In this document: positions 43,214 to 55,126 of the stretch, one piece after another
How the letters are laid out: every line of letters starts with the position of its first letter
How positions within the stretch are numbered: the first letter of the stretch is position 1
From: Rhytidiadelphus loreus
Taxonomy: Eukaryota; Streptophyta; Bryopsida; Hypnales; Hylocomiaceae
Direction: 5' to 3'
Assembly (NCBI GenBank): GCA_947034895.1
Contig: OX344763.1
Location: forward strand, 51,149,025-51,213,024
Length of the DNA: 64,000 bases
Translations under genes and position numbers: made by a program
The notes under the pieces: model-generated
The model's database searches: none
The model's input: only the letters and a program-made list of their open reading frames with translations
What the model was told of the DNA's origin: nothing

Positions 43214-44351
43214 TAGGGTGAATGCACGGTTGGATGGCTCACTTTTTTGGTCACACTACTATTTTCAGGAAGTGCTTTGTATTGCAAGATTAAATGCACA
43301 TAGTAAACTCACATCATTGGATGTATAAATTTGTATGTACATAGAAAACTTTATTGTGTTGGACATTGTGCTTTATTTTTGTAAAGTTCATCTTAAATTA
43401 TAATAGTTATGAACTTTTGAAATTGGCATATGGACTTTGGCAAACAAGAAATGTGATTTCGTTTTGAGTTTTTTAGCAAAGAGAAAGAATATACTATTTG
43501 AATATCAACTTACCATATGTTGTGTTTTAGGTTTAGGGGCCTAAAATTCATTTCCTTTTAAGTTGAATCATTTGTAGAAGTGTACTTATGGACTTTTTAA
43601 GGGTCTATTTTCAACCTTTTTTTCCAAAGTTCATAGAAGGGTTAAGAAATTGTCTTTTTCCAAATTTTTTTGGGAAACTAGCATGACAAGAAAATGTCCA
43701 GATGGGTGTGAAGTTGAAAATACAAGTTGAAAATTTTCCAGCACTGTTTTCCTCAGTGGGCAGTCATGGTAGGATGACGTCATTTTGGTCGTTACGGATT
43801 TCATTCGTTTGGCTGGTTAGGGTTTCGTTTGGCGGGGAGGAGCATCCCACAACGGCTCCTATGAGCACATTTGATTTTAGCAATGGTTGTTCCGGTCGTG
43901 TGCGCAAAGTGTGTTCACATCTCCTCTTGTGACTGCTTTTGGCTATGGCAGATTCAATCTAAGAAGGGTTACTTCAAGAATTCAAGTATCTTTCCCACTG
44001 TTGCTGTTGTTTGTTGATGATTTCTTCGGGTTTAGGCTGTTCCTGATTTAGGGTCGATTGAGGTTGCTTTTGGCAATTACAAATTCAGTATTTCTCGGTG
44101 GAGGAGTGTTTGCGGTATTTGCTGGAGTGCTTGTCTGTGGTATTTGCTTGAGTGCTTGTCTGCGGTATTTGCTTGAGTGCTTGTCTGCAGTATTTGCTTG
44201 AGTGCTTGTTTGCGGTATTTACTTGAGTGCCTGTCTGCGGTATTTGCTTGTTTTAGGGTTGCAGTCGGGGCACCGTCAATGTCTGTAGGGTTTAGGGGAT
44301 TTAGGAATGTGAACTAGTTATTTGGGTAGAGCTCGTATTTTTTGTAATTTA
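43214..44351 (+). other. Upstream region of transposase-like gene, with a minisatellite
   Basis: About 1.1 kb without a supported gene. At 44105-44250 a ~31-base unit containing GGTATTTGCTTGAGTGCTTG repeats about five times. This is probably the promoter and leader of the gene starting at 44352. Confidence 0.4.
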
Positions 44352-45134
44352 ATGGGGAGTGCCAGAGCAGTGACAAGAAGAAGTGGGATCATACATCCTG
44401 GTCTAGATGAAAGAGCTCATCGAGAGAAGGAGCGAGAGGAGCGACAACGGCAACAAGAGTGTAGAAGACGGAAAAGGATTGTGGCAGCGTTACAAAAACA
44501 GACTGTGACAGAGGAGATCAAGGAATGGCAGAGCTCCGTTGTAACTATGTCCAGATTAAATCATAGACATGTTCGTCGCGATGCAAAAGCCATCATTGAC
44601 ATCGTCTCAGAGACTTTGAATAAATCTGGAGACTTAGTACATCAACAAGCTGTTTTGCAGGCAGTCTGGTCAAATGAACTTGCACAAGTTGTTTTGTCCA
44701 AGTCTCGCAAGCTTGCAGCTGAACTTCAGGCTCAAAAGGAAATAATATCTGGTTTGATGCAGTCACTATCGGAGGTGAAGAACGCAAGGTGTAGGGCTGA
44801 TCTTGTGATGAAACATACAATCTTGACAGCGGCAGTTAGTTCAGGTGCTTCCACATCAAAGAGGCAGAAGGTTTGTCTGTTGGGAGTTCACCCTTGCAAC
44901 GTGAGAGTAGCAATGCAACGGTGGAGTTCAATGGAGACTACAGAGCAAATTGTTTGGGCATTCTCAGTGAGAAAAATGAGAAAAGATGCCACTAGCGAGT
45001 CCGTCAAGGTAGCAGTGATGGCCTGGTGGGTTGCTGAAACACGGCCAAGTCCAAATCGTAAGGAAGTTGTAAAGCATTGGATCGCCCCCGGTGTTAGAGA
45101 GAGACACCACTGCCAGTACTTGCTTGAATCACAG

Positions 45135-45904
45135 GTATGTTTTTGAAATTCTTTGTAATTACATTTGTGAAGCACTATGTTCAACTCTGTAGACTTGTAA
45201 TGTTTGTAGAAACTTTGTGTATGTAGGTAAGGTTGTTTGGAATGAACAGGGACTTAGAAATGTTGTAGGACTTACAGGGAATCATTTATAATTGGCTCTA
45301 GAAATATTGGGTGTATTCTTAAACACTAGGAGAATGAATAGTGAGTTGCATGTGGTTTAGGATTCAAGTAAAGGATAAGGAGAATGTTGTGGCACTGTAA
45401 TGGAGTCTTCTTGAGCTCGGAAGTTATTTGGTAGCACTTATGTATTTTAGGGACGAAGTAAGAACTTGTATGTATTTCATGGGTCAGTAGGAAACTTGTA
45501 TGTGATGTCATGGTGACTGTGGGTGCATATTAAGGTCTTCATCTACTTCATGAACAAAATGTGAAGTTGTAGCGACAAGCGGTAAAAGCATAATTAAGGG
45601 GACGAAGCAAGAACTTGTATGTATTTCAGGGGTCAGTAGGAAACTTGTATGTGGTGTCATGGTGACTGTAGGCGCATATTAAGGTCTTCATCTACTTCAT
45701 GAACAAAATGTGAAGTTATAGCGACAAGCGGTGAAAGCATAATGCTTTAGGGTATGTGCTACAGCTGGCTATGGACTCGCAGGGATTTCAGGGTCTAAAC
45801 GGGATCATTTGATGAAGTATTCAGTGACTTGATTGGGGGATTTGGGTTTAAGCTATCTAAATGCATTAACATATAACATGCAACATGCGTTGTCTACCTT
45901 GCAG
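45135..45904 (+). other. Intron 1 of the transposase-like gene, with tandem duplication
   Basis: The donor GTATGT at 45135 and the acceptor TTGCAG ending 45904 leave both exons in phase 0. Within it a ~148-base segment (GACGAAGTAAGAACTTGTATG ... AAGCATAAT, beginning near 45450 and again near 45600) is duplicated in tandem. Confidence 0.6.
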
Positions 45905-47539
45905 ATGGAGTCCTACTTACGATTCCAAGAAGCAAATCCAAAGGTAGTTGTAGGTAAGCACATATTTGATTCATTCCAACCTTGGTTTGTCAAGAAACTA
46001 AAAGAAAGGAATGTTTGTTGTTGTATATATCATGTGGAGATGGAGGAGTTGAGGGTGGCTTTTAATTACATAAGAACGAAGGTTGGGCTACATCCTCTGC
46101 AGGGCTATTTATGTGATTGTGAGGATGTCTGCCTATCTACAATTGAAGGATACTGCTGTGCTAGTGCATGCATCTTCTCTGGAGTGACAGCCATGCTTGA
46201 GGCTATACTTTGCCCAAAAATTGATGACAGCCAATGGCATGCAAGGGAATGCGTTTTTGGAGAGTGTGTTAATTGAGGTGTAGATTTTTTACCCATCTGC
46301 CCAATGGAAGAGGAAGAATCCAGGGTTGCTAAAGTATGAGCAGGGAGCGACGAGCGTTGAGCATTGAGTGACGAGCAATGAGCGGTGAACAGTGGCCATT
46401 TTTAAAAAATCTTGTGAAAAATTTTAAACTTTTCACCGTGAGATGCCAATATCCATTATTTAGGATAGACACTTATAGCTATAAATGAGTTTGAAGAGGA
46501 TGAATGGGGATGAATGAATTCGGATAAAAAAATTTAGTTGACTTTGTTGGATGAAATACATCCGTTGTTCATTTCATTGGATGATGGATGTCTATTAAAT
46601 GGGATTTAAAACTCAATTGTTTATGGTAAAGATTGATGTTCAAGTACCTTAAATCAAAGGTAGAGAGGTTGCCAAAGGACCCTCCCTTTGTTAATTTGGG
46701 AGGTTATTTAAACTGTGATTAAAATGAAAAAAATTCAAAATTATTTTCTTCAAAAAAAAATTTGTATTTTCAAAAAAATCTTTAAAATAAAATTAAAAAA
46801 ACATTCAATAGATAGCTCCTTGAATCAAAGGAGTGATTTCTTGTTGCTATCTTTTTTGAGAGAAAATTTGAACTACCTTAAAAAAATTAAAATTAAAATT
46901 AAAATTAAAAAAACATCTAGTTTTTTATCAATTTAAAAAAAATTAATATTTTTTATATTAGGGCTCCTCAGAATAAAGAGAAGGCTCCTCGGTGTGAAGA
47001 AAAGGCTCCTCGGATTCCGAGGATCTCTTGGTGCAAAGAGAAGGCAACAAGAAATTGCTCTTCGGATCCGAGGAGCAATTTACTCACTAAAAAAAATTTG
47101 AATTTTCTTTTTTTTATCAAAGTGAATAAAAAAATTCTTTTGAAAAAAATTCTTTTGAATTTAAAGAAGAAAAAAAATCACAATGGAAATAACCCTCCAA
47201 ATTAGTACCAAGGTTCCTTTCAAGTTGCCAATTGAAATGAACCTTGCGTAGCTTCAAAGTTCAAAATAGTAAGATGAGTTTTGACATCAAGAATCCTAAA
47301 AGTTTTTATTCTATTTTTTTAAAATAAAAAATTGCACTCAATTTTTTTAGACATGTATTGTAATATACAAGTAAAACATTTATTGGATGGATGAAGTTCA
47401 TTCATTCATTAGATGTATGGTTGAGCTTCTTTTTATTGTAGGAGTTGCTTGACTTTCATTCATGCCCCTTTAAATGCAACATTTGATTGTATAATTGATT
47501 ATTTAAAATAAAAAAATTGAATTAAAATAAAATAAAAAA

Positions 47540-47695
47540 TCTATTTTTGTTTTTTGAAATTACTATTTTTGGATTTGACAACCCTATTTATTACTCTAAC
47601 ACATCTATTTTTAATAAAAATATTTGCAAGGAGCATTCAAATTCAATTGTTCATCACTCCTCGTTCACACTCTAGTGTCGTTGCCTTCTATGGCA
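47540..47695. repeat. Internal copy of the element's right terminal segment (1)
   Basis: Contains ACTATTTTTGGATTTGACA, CTATTTATTACTCTAACAC and CACTCTAGTGTCGTTG, matching the right end of the 7.3-kb element at 53470-53629. Confidence 0.65.
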
Positions 47696-49880
47696 CTAGG
47701 ACCCTTTACAAAAAATCCTCCATCCTTAAAAGGACAACCAAAAAAATTTAAAGAGAGATTCTTTAAGCACCAAAGGAGGTTCCTAGGATTCTAAAGACTC
47801 TCATGGCACCAAAAGACCTTAAAAATGAACTCTCAAACACCCTCAAAGAGAGTCTCTTGGTACCAAAAAATGACTCTTCATATTCCAAGAGTTTTTTATT
47901 CCAAGAGTCATCTAATGACATCTCCTAAAAAATCTCCTTAGATCCAAGGTTTGGAGTCTTCTATGGTACCAAAGGTCTATTCAATGATATACCAAAAAAA
48001 TTAAAAGAGAGGCCTTTGGCACAAAAAAAAGCTCTTCAAATTCGAAGAACCTTCCTTGGGTTCTTGGTAAAGTTCTTTACCACCAAGGAAAGGCTCCTCG
48101 GATCCAAGGAGTCATCCTTAGGTTTGGAGGAGTCTATCTTTGGAGAGCCTTTTAGCAATAACGAAGAGCTCCTCAAATATGAAGATCTTTTCTTGGAAGA
48201 GCCCTTTTTGGGTTCTTTTGAAGCCTTCTTTGGGCTAAGAGGTACCTTCTATAGGATCCAATGAATCATATTTGGGTTCCAAAGAGCCTTTTGTTGGTTC
48301 ACAGGGACCTTTACAAAGATTCCAAAGCCTTTAAATGACTCCCCTCCTCCAAAGGTGTAGAGTTCACTAGGACCAAAAAATTACTTCTTGGATCCAAAAA
48401 GCCTCTTCTAGCACCAAAAGTCTATCTAATGATATACCCCATAAATTAAGAGAGAGTCAATGGTATTAAAAAAATGACTTTTTGAATTCAAAATCTAGAA
48501 CCTTCTCTGGCACCAAGAGTCTATCTAATGACAAATGGAAAAAAATTAAAAAAGTCTTTGGCACCAAAGAAAGGCTTCTCGATCTATGTAGTCATTTAGG
48601 GTCCCTTACAACCTTCATTGAAAAAGCTCTTAGGAAACAAGAAACGGCTCCTTGGAATTCAAGGAGCTGTCCTCATGTTCCAAAGAGCTTTCCATGGAAG
48701 AACTGAATGGCAGCAAGGAAAGCCTCTTTGGATCCAAAGAGCCTTTAGGGGTCCTTTAGAGCCTTCATTGGGAGAGCCCGTGGAAACAAGGTAGGGCTTT
48801 TCAAAATCCAAGGAGCCTTCTTTGGAAGAGCCCTTTAGTATCAAAAAAAGGCTTCTTGGATTCGAAGAGCCCTCTCGAGTTCTTTAGAGCCTTTATTAGG
48901 AAAGCCCTTGGGAACCAATGAAAGCCTTCTTAGAATCTGAGGAGCCTTTCTTGGCATTCAAGGAGCCTTATTTCAAAGAGCCCATTAGCACCCAAAAAAG
49001 GCTCCTCGGATTCAAGGAGCCTATTGGGATTCTTTAGAGCCTAAATTAGAAGAGCCTTTAGGAACCCAAAGAAAGCTCTTCGGATTCCAAAGAGCCTTCT
49101 TTGGGTTCCAAGAAGCCTCCCTTGGTTTTTGAGGAGCCTCCCTTGGTTTCCAAGGAGCCTCCCTTGCAAAAAAATCTTTGGCACCAAAAATAAGCTCCTT
49201 AGAACTAAGAAGCTTTCATTTGGTTTTGAAGAATCTCCCTTGGTTTTTGAAGAGCCACCTAACTCTTTGACACCAACAATAGGCTCCTCAAATTTGAGAA
49301 GCCTCCCTTATAAGAACTCTTTGACACCAACAATAGGCCACTCCTCAAATTCGAGGAGCCTTTTTGTGTTTGAAAGACATCATTCAAAGAGCTTTTGGGA
49401 ACCAAAAGAAGGCTCCTTGGAATCAAGGAGCCTCTCTTGTAAGAATCCTTTGGCACCAAAAATAGGCTCCTCAAAATCAACCAACATTTTTTGTCTTTGA
49501 AATCCTTCATTGAAAGAGCCTTTGGGAACCGAGAGAAGGCTCCTCAGAATCGAGGAGCCTTCCTTGGGTTTTGAGAAACCTCCCTTGATTTTTAAGGAGC
49601 CTCCCTTGCAAAGAACCCTTTGGCACCAAAATTAGGCTCCTTGAAACCGAAGAGCCTTCCAAAGGTTTTAAGGAGCCTCCCTATAAAGACTCTTTGGCAC
49701 CAAAAATAGACTCCTTGGAATCAAGGAGCCTTTTTTGTCCTTGAAAGCCTTCATTGAAAGAGTGTTGGGGAACCAAAAGAAGGCTCCTCGGAATCGAGGA
49801 GCCTCCCTTGAGTTCCGAAGAGCCTGTCTTGTAAGAACCCTTTTACACCAAAAATAGGCTCCTCGGAACCAAGGAGCCTT

Positions 49881-50521
49881 CACTACTAGAAAATGGTGTC
49901 CAAATCAACAAAAAATTAACAATTTTTTGTTGATTGGCATACAATATTAACCATTTTAACAATTCTTTGTTGATTGAGATAGTACAACATCCAAATCAAT
50001 AAAAAAGTTAGCACTTTTTTGTTCATTTTGGCAAGCTCCTTATACAAATGGGGTGGTAGAAGGTAGAACAAACCATATGGGATATGTGAACCACTCATAG
50101 TCTTAATTCACATATTCCATATGGTTTGTTTTACTTTCTACCACCCCACTTGTATAAAGAGCTTGCTTTCTCCTCTCTTCAATCACCAAAGTTACCTCTC
50201 TTCTATCATCAAATTAATATAAACTTGTCTTTTTCTTTTTTATTGAAGTTTCAAAATTAATTTAATTCTCTTGTCTACATGGCAATTTTTGCCTATGTAG
50301 CATTCTCTACTGGACTGATTTTTGGTTTGCCATGTGGTGGCCATTTTTTGAGCACATTTATAAATCAATTATTATTTTATTTTTTTGACTTGATCACCTT
50401 AACAAAATGGACAACAATTTTTTGTTAAATACTATCCAAGACAACGCAACCAAGGGTACAAACAACATCAACACTTTTTTGTTGATTTCTTGTTATGGTA
50501 GTCACTATTTTTCTACTAGTG
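49881..50521. mobile_element. CACTA-type miniature element (641 bp) with long hairpin
   Basis: It starts CACTACTAGAAAATGGTG and ends TTTTTCTACTAGTG, with a 3-bp duplication CTT on both sides (49878-49880 and 50522-50524), as expected for CACTA/EnSpm elements. It interrupts the palindrome array. Inside, 50031-50090 and 50107-50166 are inverted copies. Confidence 0.85.
50031..50166. repeat. Near-perfect 60-bp inverted repeat (hairpin)
   Basis: Arms 50031-50090 and 50107-50166 differ at about five of 60 positions with a 16-base loop. If transcribed it would form a long stem of the size that plant Dicer enzymes process. Confidence 0.8.
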
Positions 50522-51745
50522 CTTCCTTGCAAGAATCCTTTGGCATCAAAAATAGGCTCCTTGAATTCGAGGAGCCCTTTTTGTCCTTGAAAGTCTTCAT
50601 TAAAAAAGCTTTGGGAACTGAAAGAAGGCTCTTCAGAATCGAGGAGCCTTCTTTGAGTTCCAAAGAGCCTCCCTTGGGAGAATTCTTTGGCACTAAGAAA
50701 AGGCTCTTCGAATTCAAGGAGCCTTATGGGTCCTTTAGAGTCTTCATGGGAGAGCCCTTGAAAACTGAAGGAAGGCTCCTTAAAATCCAAAGAGCCTTCC
50801 TTAGAGGAGCCCTTTGGCACCAAAGAAAGTCTCCTTAAATTCAAGGAGCCTTTTGGAGTTCCTTAAAGCCTTTATTGGGAGAGCCCTTTGGCACCATGAA
50901 TGGGCTCTTGGAAATCCAAAGAGAGTTCCTTGGGTTCTAAGGAGTATTATTTAGAAGAACCCTTTGACACCAAGGAAAGATTCCTAGGATCCAAGGAGCC
51001 TTTTGAGGTGCCTTAGAGTCTTCATTGGAGGAGCCTTGGGAACCAAAGGAAGGATCCTTAGAATCTTAAAAGAATCTTAAAATCTTAAAAGCCTTTCTTG
51101 AGATTTAAGGAGCCTTATCTAGAAGAGTCCTTTGCATCCAAAAAAGGATTTTGGATTTGAAGAGTCTATTGAGGTTTTTTAGAGCCTTAATTGGATGAGC
51201 CCTTGGAAATCTGAGGGATCCTCCAAATCCAAAGAACCTTTTTTGGAAGAGCCTTTAGGTTCTAAGGAGCTTTTTTGGGAGAGCCTTTTGGCAACAAGGA
51301 AGGGCTCCTTGGATCTAAGGAGAAATCCTTGTGAGAGGTCTTCTGCACAAAGGAAGATTAAGATTTCTATGGATACAAAGATCATTTGTTGGGTTTATTG
51401 GAACCTTCCTTAGGAAAGTCATTGTGGTACCAAAGAGGGACTTCTCATATTCGAGGAATCTTCCTTAGATTCTTAAGGAGCCTTCTATGGCATCTAGAGT
51501 CTATATAATATGGCATCTAGACTCTATATAATAACATACGAAAGAAAATTATAAGAGAACCCTTTGATACTAAGAAATTGCTCCTCTGATATGATGAGCT
51601 TTCTATGACACCAAGAGTCTATGTAATGCCATACCAAAAAGAAAAGCGAAAGCCCTTTGGCACCAAGGAAGGGCTTTTTGACACCAAGGAAGGGCTTTTT
51701 TATGAGGCCTTTTCTTAGCTTGAAGGGACCCTCACAAACCACAAT

Positions 51746-53470
51746 GAATTAGAGATTTTCAAATAATCTTTTTTATAAATAAAAAGAGGAACCTTTAGCA
51801 CCACAAATTGTCTTTTTAGATCCAAGGAGTCATATGATGATTTTTTTTTATTTTGTAAATATTTGAAAAAAAAATTTAATCACAATTCTTATAATCCACA
51901 AAATTAACAAGAAGAGGGTCTTTGGCACCAAGAAATGACTTCTTCCATCTGAGAAGCCATCTATTGCATAAAAAAATAATTAATTTAAAAGAAAAATTGA
52001 ATTTAGAACCAAAATAGCAATTTTTTAAACTCTTCAAATTAATAGAGGGAAGGTCTTTTTGCACCTAAAATTGACTCCTTATATTTGAAGAGCCATCTAC
52101 TATTTAGTAGTAGTTTAGATCTAGTAGCCCTATTCCGACCCTATTCTTCCCCTAATGATATCTGTCTAACAATTCATAGTCAAGACACATGTGTTTAGTG
52201 TTGGTTAAATAATGGTCAATTGGAGTAGGTGACATAGGCCTTATTGGACTAATTAGTTCAAAGTGGGAGTAGCATTTGTAAAATTGTAAACATAAAAAGA
52301 ATACATACAAAAAGACGAATGTATGGACAATGGTAATATAATTTGTGCATTGCATGTGCATGGGAGTCATAAAAAAATGAATGGAGAGAACCATAGGATT
52401 CTAAAGTATGTATTGCAATGTGTAAATAAGGCCTTTCCTAGATGGATGATGAATGGATGACATGGATGAAAGTAATCCATACATCATCCCTCTGGTAGTA
52501 CCCTTTTTGTTGCAAGAAAGGCTAGACTATTATTCTTCGACTTACCAACAATATTTGAAAGCTAAATCAACTACCTTAAAATAAAGGTTTTGTAACAACA
52601 AATTGATTTTTAAAAATTCTATTTGTAATAATTTATATTTTAGTAATTTTGACATTACTATTTTTGGATTTGACATCACTATTTATGACTCTAATATGTC
52701 TATTTTTAATTAACAAAAGTCGTATTGAGTGCTCAATTTAAATGTTTGTCGCTCAACACTCATTGCTTGTTGTTCCTCGCTCTAGCATTGTTGTCCAAGG
52801 ATGTACATATTCATAGAATAATTAATAAACCAACATCTTCAATAAAGTAAAAGTTAGGTTCCAAAGAGTCTCATCGTAAGAACAAAAAAGCTAACCCCAA
52901 TATATAGAGGGAAGCTTGAGGCTCATGAGGAGGTGGTGGAAAAAAAATTCAATTGGTCTATAAAGTCAATGTTCTTCGATGAAAGGTTTTGAAATCACAA
53001 AAAGAAATTAATGAATCGTTGTAGAATTGATTGTTATATTTCTCCAGATGAACCTTAACAGTATTATTTGGTTCCAAGGACCCCTAAACCACAATCAAAT
53101 TACAATATAGGATTAGTTGTTACATTTTTCTAAATGAACCTTGAAGATGCTATTCGGTTCCGAGGAGCATTAAACCAGCCTCAAAATAGTTAACAAAGTT
53201 TTGTGGTCAACAATGCAAATCTTAATGATTTTTGTAAATTTTTGTTTTTGAAAATAAATATTCAAAAAATTACACTCCATTTTCTAGGACATCTACTATA
53301 ATGTGAAAATCAAGCCTTTCTTGGATGGATGATGAATGGATGATGAATGGATGACATGAATGAAGTTCATTTGTACATGGATGAATGAATGTCCCTTCAT
53401 GCAACATTTGATTTCAACATTGGTTATTTTAAATTAAAAAATTCCAAATTTTTTTGCAATTTTTTCTATT
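51746..53470. other. AT-rich right flank of the 7.3-kb element
   Basis: Non-coding AT-rich DNA apart from the internal terminal copy at 52655-52797. No gene supported. Confidence 0.4.
52655..52797. repeat. Internal copy of the element's right terminal segment (2)
   Basis: ACTATTTTTGGATTTGACAT, GACTCTAATATGTCTATTTTT and GCTCTAGCATTGTTG again match the right terminal segment, in the same orientation. Confidence 0.65.
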
Positions 53471-54362
53471 TTGGATTTTTGACATTTCTATTTTGGGGTC
53501 TAACAATACTATTTATTACTCTAATATGTCTATTTTTAGTAAAAATCCTCGCAATGAATGCTCAAATCCAATCCCTCATCGCTCAATGCTCAACGCCCGT
53601 TGCTCCCCGCTCACACTCTAGCGTCGTTGGAAGGAATTAGGTACTGAACTTGTGAAGTGGAGGCATTTTGCTCTTGAAACTATCACTACTAAGAAGGGGC
53701 TAGAGAGAAAGAAGTTACAATTGGTTTACAAGGAAACAACCTCGGATGAGCTAGTAAGATACCTGAAACCAAAGCTTCAAGCGTTTGCACGTCATACTTT
53801 TGTGGCAAAATGGGAAGATGAACAATTTAAGATGTGCTTGGCCAATTTCCCGTCTAATACCATGATATTTGTCATAGATTTTGCTGAGAACTATTCTTTT
53901 GAGGTTCAAAATGAAGTTCAATCCATGCATTGGCACAGTTACCAAGTGAGTATTCTTGTATACATTTTGTGGGTAAGAAATGCACACCCTGATTCTGATG
54001 ACGAGAGCACTACGAATATTATGCAGTATCATTTCTATATCAGTGATGATAAAAAACATGACAGCTATTTTGTGCAACATTGTCTACAATTACATTGGGA
54101 CTCTGTTCTTGAGGAAGACTTCACTCCAAAAAATCATTGGATATGGAGTGACGAATGTACTAGGCAATTCAAGAGCCAAATTCCCTGGTATTTCGTTAGT
54201 CGATATCCAAAGATTACTAATGGCTGCAACTGTGTTTGGTCTTTTTTTGGATCTGGTCATGGAAAAGGACCTCACGATGGTGCAGGGGCTGTGTTAAAGC
54301 AATATATGCATAGTGCTCAACTAGATGTGCACGGCCCGAAGCTCCAAATGTTGAGACTGTAG

Positions 54363-54649
54363 TGTGGTTCCTAAGGGAGAAGTTGACTGTGAGGCCCAAA
54401 TCTTGCTATGCGGGGGAGAGAACACCAATACATTGAACGTTTTGGCACGTCCTTGAAGAGGATGTCGACAGACAGACAAAGTATGACTGTGAACCCATCA
54501 AATAATCAAGAGACGTGCATCAAATTCGGTCCGTGGGTAAATTGGACGTACATAAGCTCCTGAAAAGAAGTTTGGCATGGTTTTGCCCTCCTTGTGTTGA
54601 GTCCAATTGGGAATCCTGTGAGAATTCAGTCTAGACTGGATCTTGGGAA
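54363..54649 (+). other. Linker between transposase-like blocks
   Basis: 287 bases with stops in all frames between the DDE-like block and the C-terminal block; either an intron or decayed coding sequence. Confidence 0.3.
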
Positions 54650-55126
54650 GTGGAAGTTCTGGTTGTCCATCAACCTGGCTATGTTAGAGGGTTTCTTGGC
54701 GCTGAATTTGACGAGGAAAAGTGGGATGAGTTTGGCATCAATGGTAAATATTTTGCCTCATTATTGGAATTGGGGGATAATTTTGCGGTTTCAGCTATTG
54801 CTGATAATGAGGAGAATGTAGATTTCCATCTTCTTGTATGTACCAGGAAGATGTTTACGTGTACTGAGCCGTTTGAATGCAAGTGGAGTGAGTCATTTGC
54901 CGTTGGTGACGACATCATTCAAGGAAGATACTATCAAAGGTATGGATCAGGGGCTCAGTCTTATGTTTTTTTGAAAAATTCATTTTTGGCTCATCACAAT
55001 GTAGAGTACATTAGGGCTATTAAGTTCCCCATGCTTCAATATAACCACCGTGTTGCAGGAAACAATGCTGTTTACAAATTGCCAATCACAGTGGAACAGA
55101 CAATTGAAGAGTATGCGCAATACTAA
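54647..55126 (+). pseudogene. C-terminal block of the transposase-like gene
   Basis: An open run EVEVLVVHQPGYVRGFLGAE, then WSESFAVGDDIIQGRYYQRY, IRAIKFPMLQYNHRV and YKLPITVEQTIEEYAQY to TAA at 55124. It follows the DDE-like exon on the same strand and in a different frame, so it was probably a separate exon of the same gene. Function not recognised. Confidence 0.45.

Larger units (their letters stand above)
46966..51745. repeat. Array of GGCTCC/GGAGCC palindromes
   Basis: Dozens of ~24-base imperfect palindromes of the form AGGCTCCTCGG + AA/AT + TCGAGGAGCCT (clear examples at 48995, 49409, 49530, 49781, 49850, 50548 and 50626). They are joined by spacers rich in CTTTGGCACCAA and TTGGGAACCAAA words, at 60-100-base intervals. 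The densest part is 48.7-51.1 kb. Short open frames arise from the repeats and are not genes. Confidence 0.85.
46320..53629. mobile_element. 7.3-kb hAT-like non-coding element with palindrome array
   Basis: The left end begins CCAGGGTTGCTAAAGTATGA and continues GCGACGAGCGTTGAGCATTG. The right end, reverse-complemented, begins CAACGACGCTAGAGTGTGAG and continues GCAACGGGCGTTGAGCATTG. Flanking 8-mers GGAAGAAT (46312) and GAAGGAAT (53630) differ at two bases. CAGGG-type ends plus an 8-bp target suggest hAT mobilisation. Excising the element and one target copy rejoins the surrounding transposase-like gene in frame (Glu-Glu-Leu-Gly-Thr). There is no convincing gene inside; the body is AT-rich flanks around a palindrome array (48.0-51.7 kb). 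Confidence 0.65.
44352..54362 (+). pseudogene. Transposase-like gene, split by a 7.3-kb insertion
   Basis: Exon 1 (ATG 44352 to 45134) has a basic, Arg-rich start (ERQRQQECRRRKRIVAALQ) and ends CQYLLESQ at a GT donor. Exon 2 begins at 45905 (ESYLRFQEANPKVVVGKHIF) and has ERNVCCCIYHVEMEEL and a Cys cluster ECVFGECVN, then TGA at 46274, where the motif expects Cys (GVDFLPICP follows). The element 46320-53629 interrupts next. Coding resumes in frame at 53638 (ELGTELVKWRHFAL) and has IFVIDFAENYSFEVQN, WSDECTRQFKS and FFGSGHGKGPHDGAGAVLKQ. The spaced Asp residues suggest an RNase H-fold (DDE-like) enzyme; similar proteins occur in animals and plants as unnamed element proteins. Not functional here. 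Confidence 0.6.

Noticed and set aside
48016..51413. Open frames of 60-140 codons in the palindrome array
   Set aside because: All follow the repeat units in several frames and both strands; composition is repeat-driven (runs of Ser-Leu, Glu-Glu-Pro) with no conserved domain.
46966..51745. Resemblance to a CRISPR array
   Set aside because: Palindromic repeats with spacers are present, but repeats vary in sequence, spacers are themselves repetitive, spacing is irregular and the DNA is eukaryotic.
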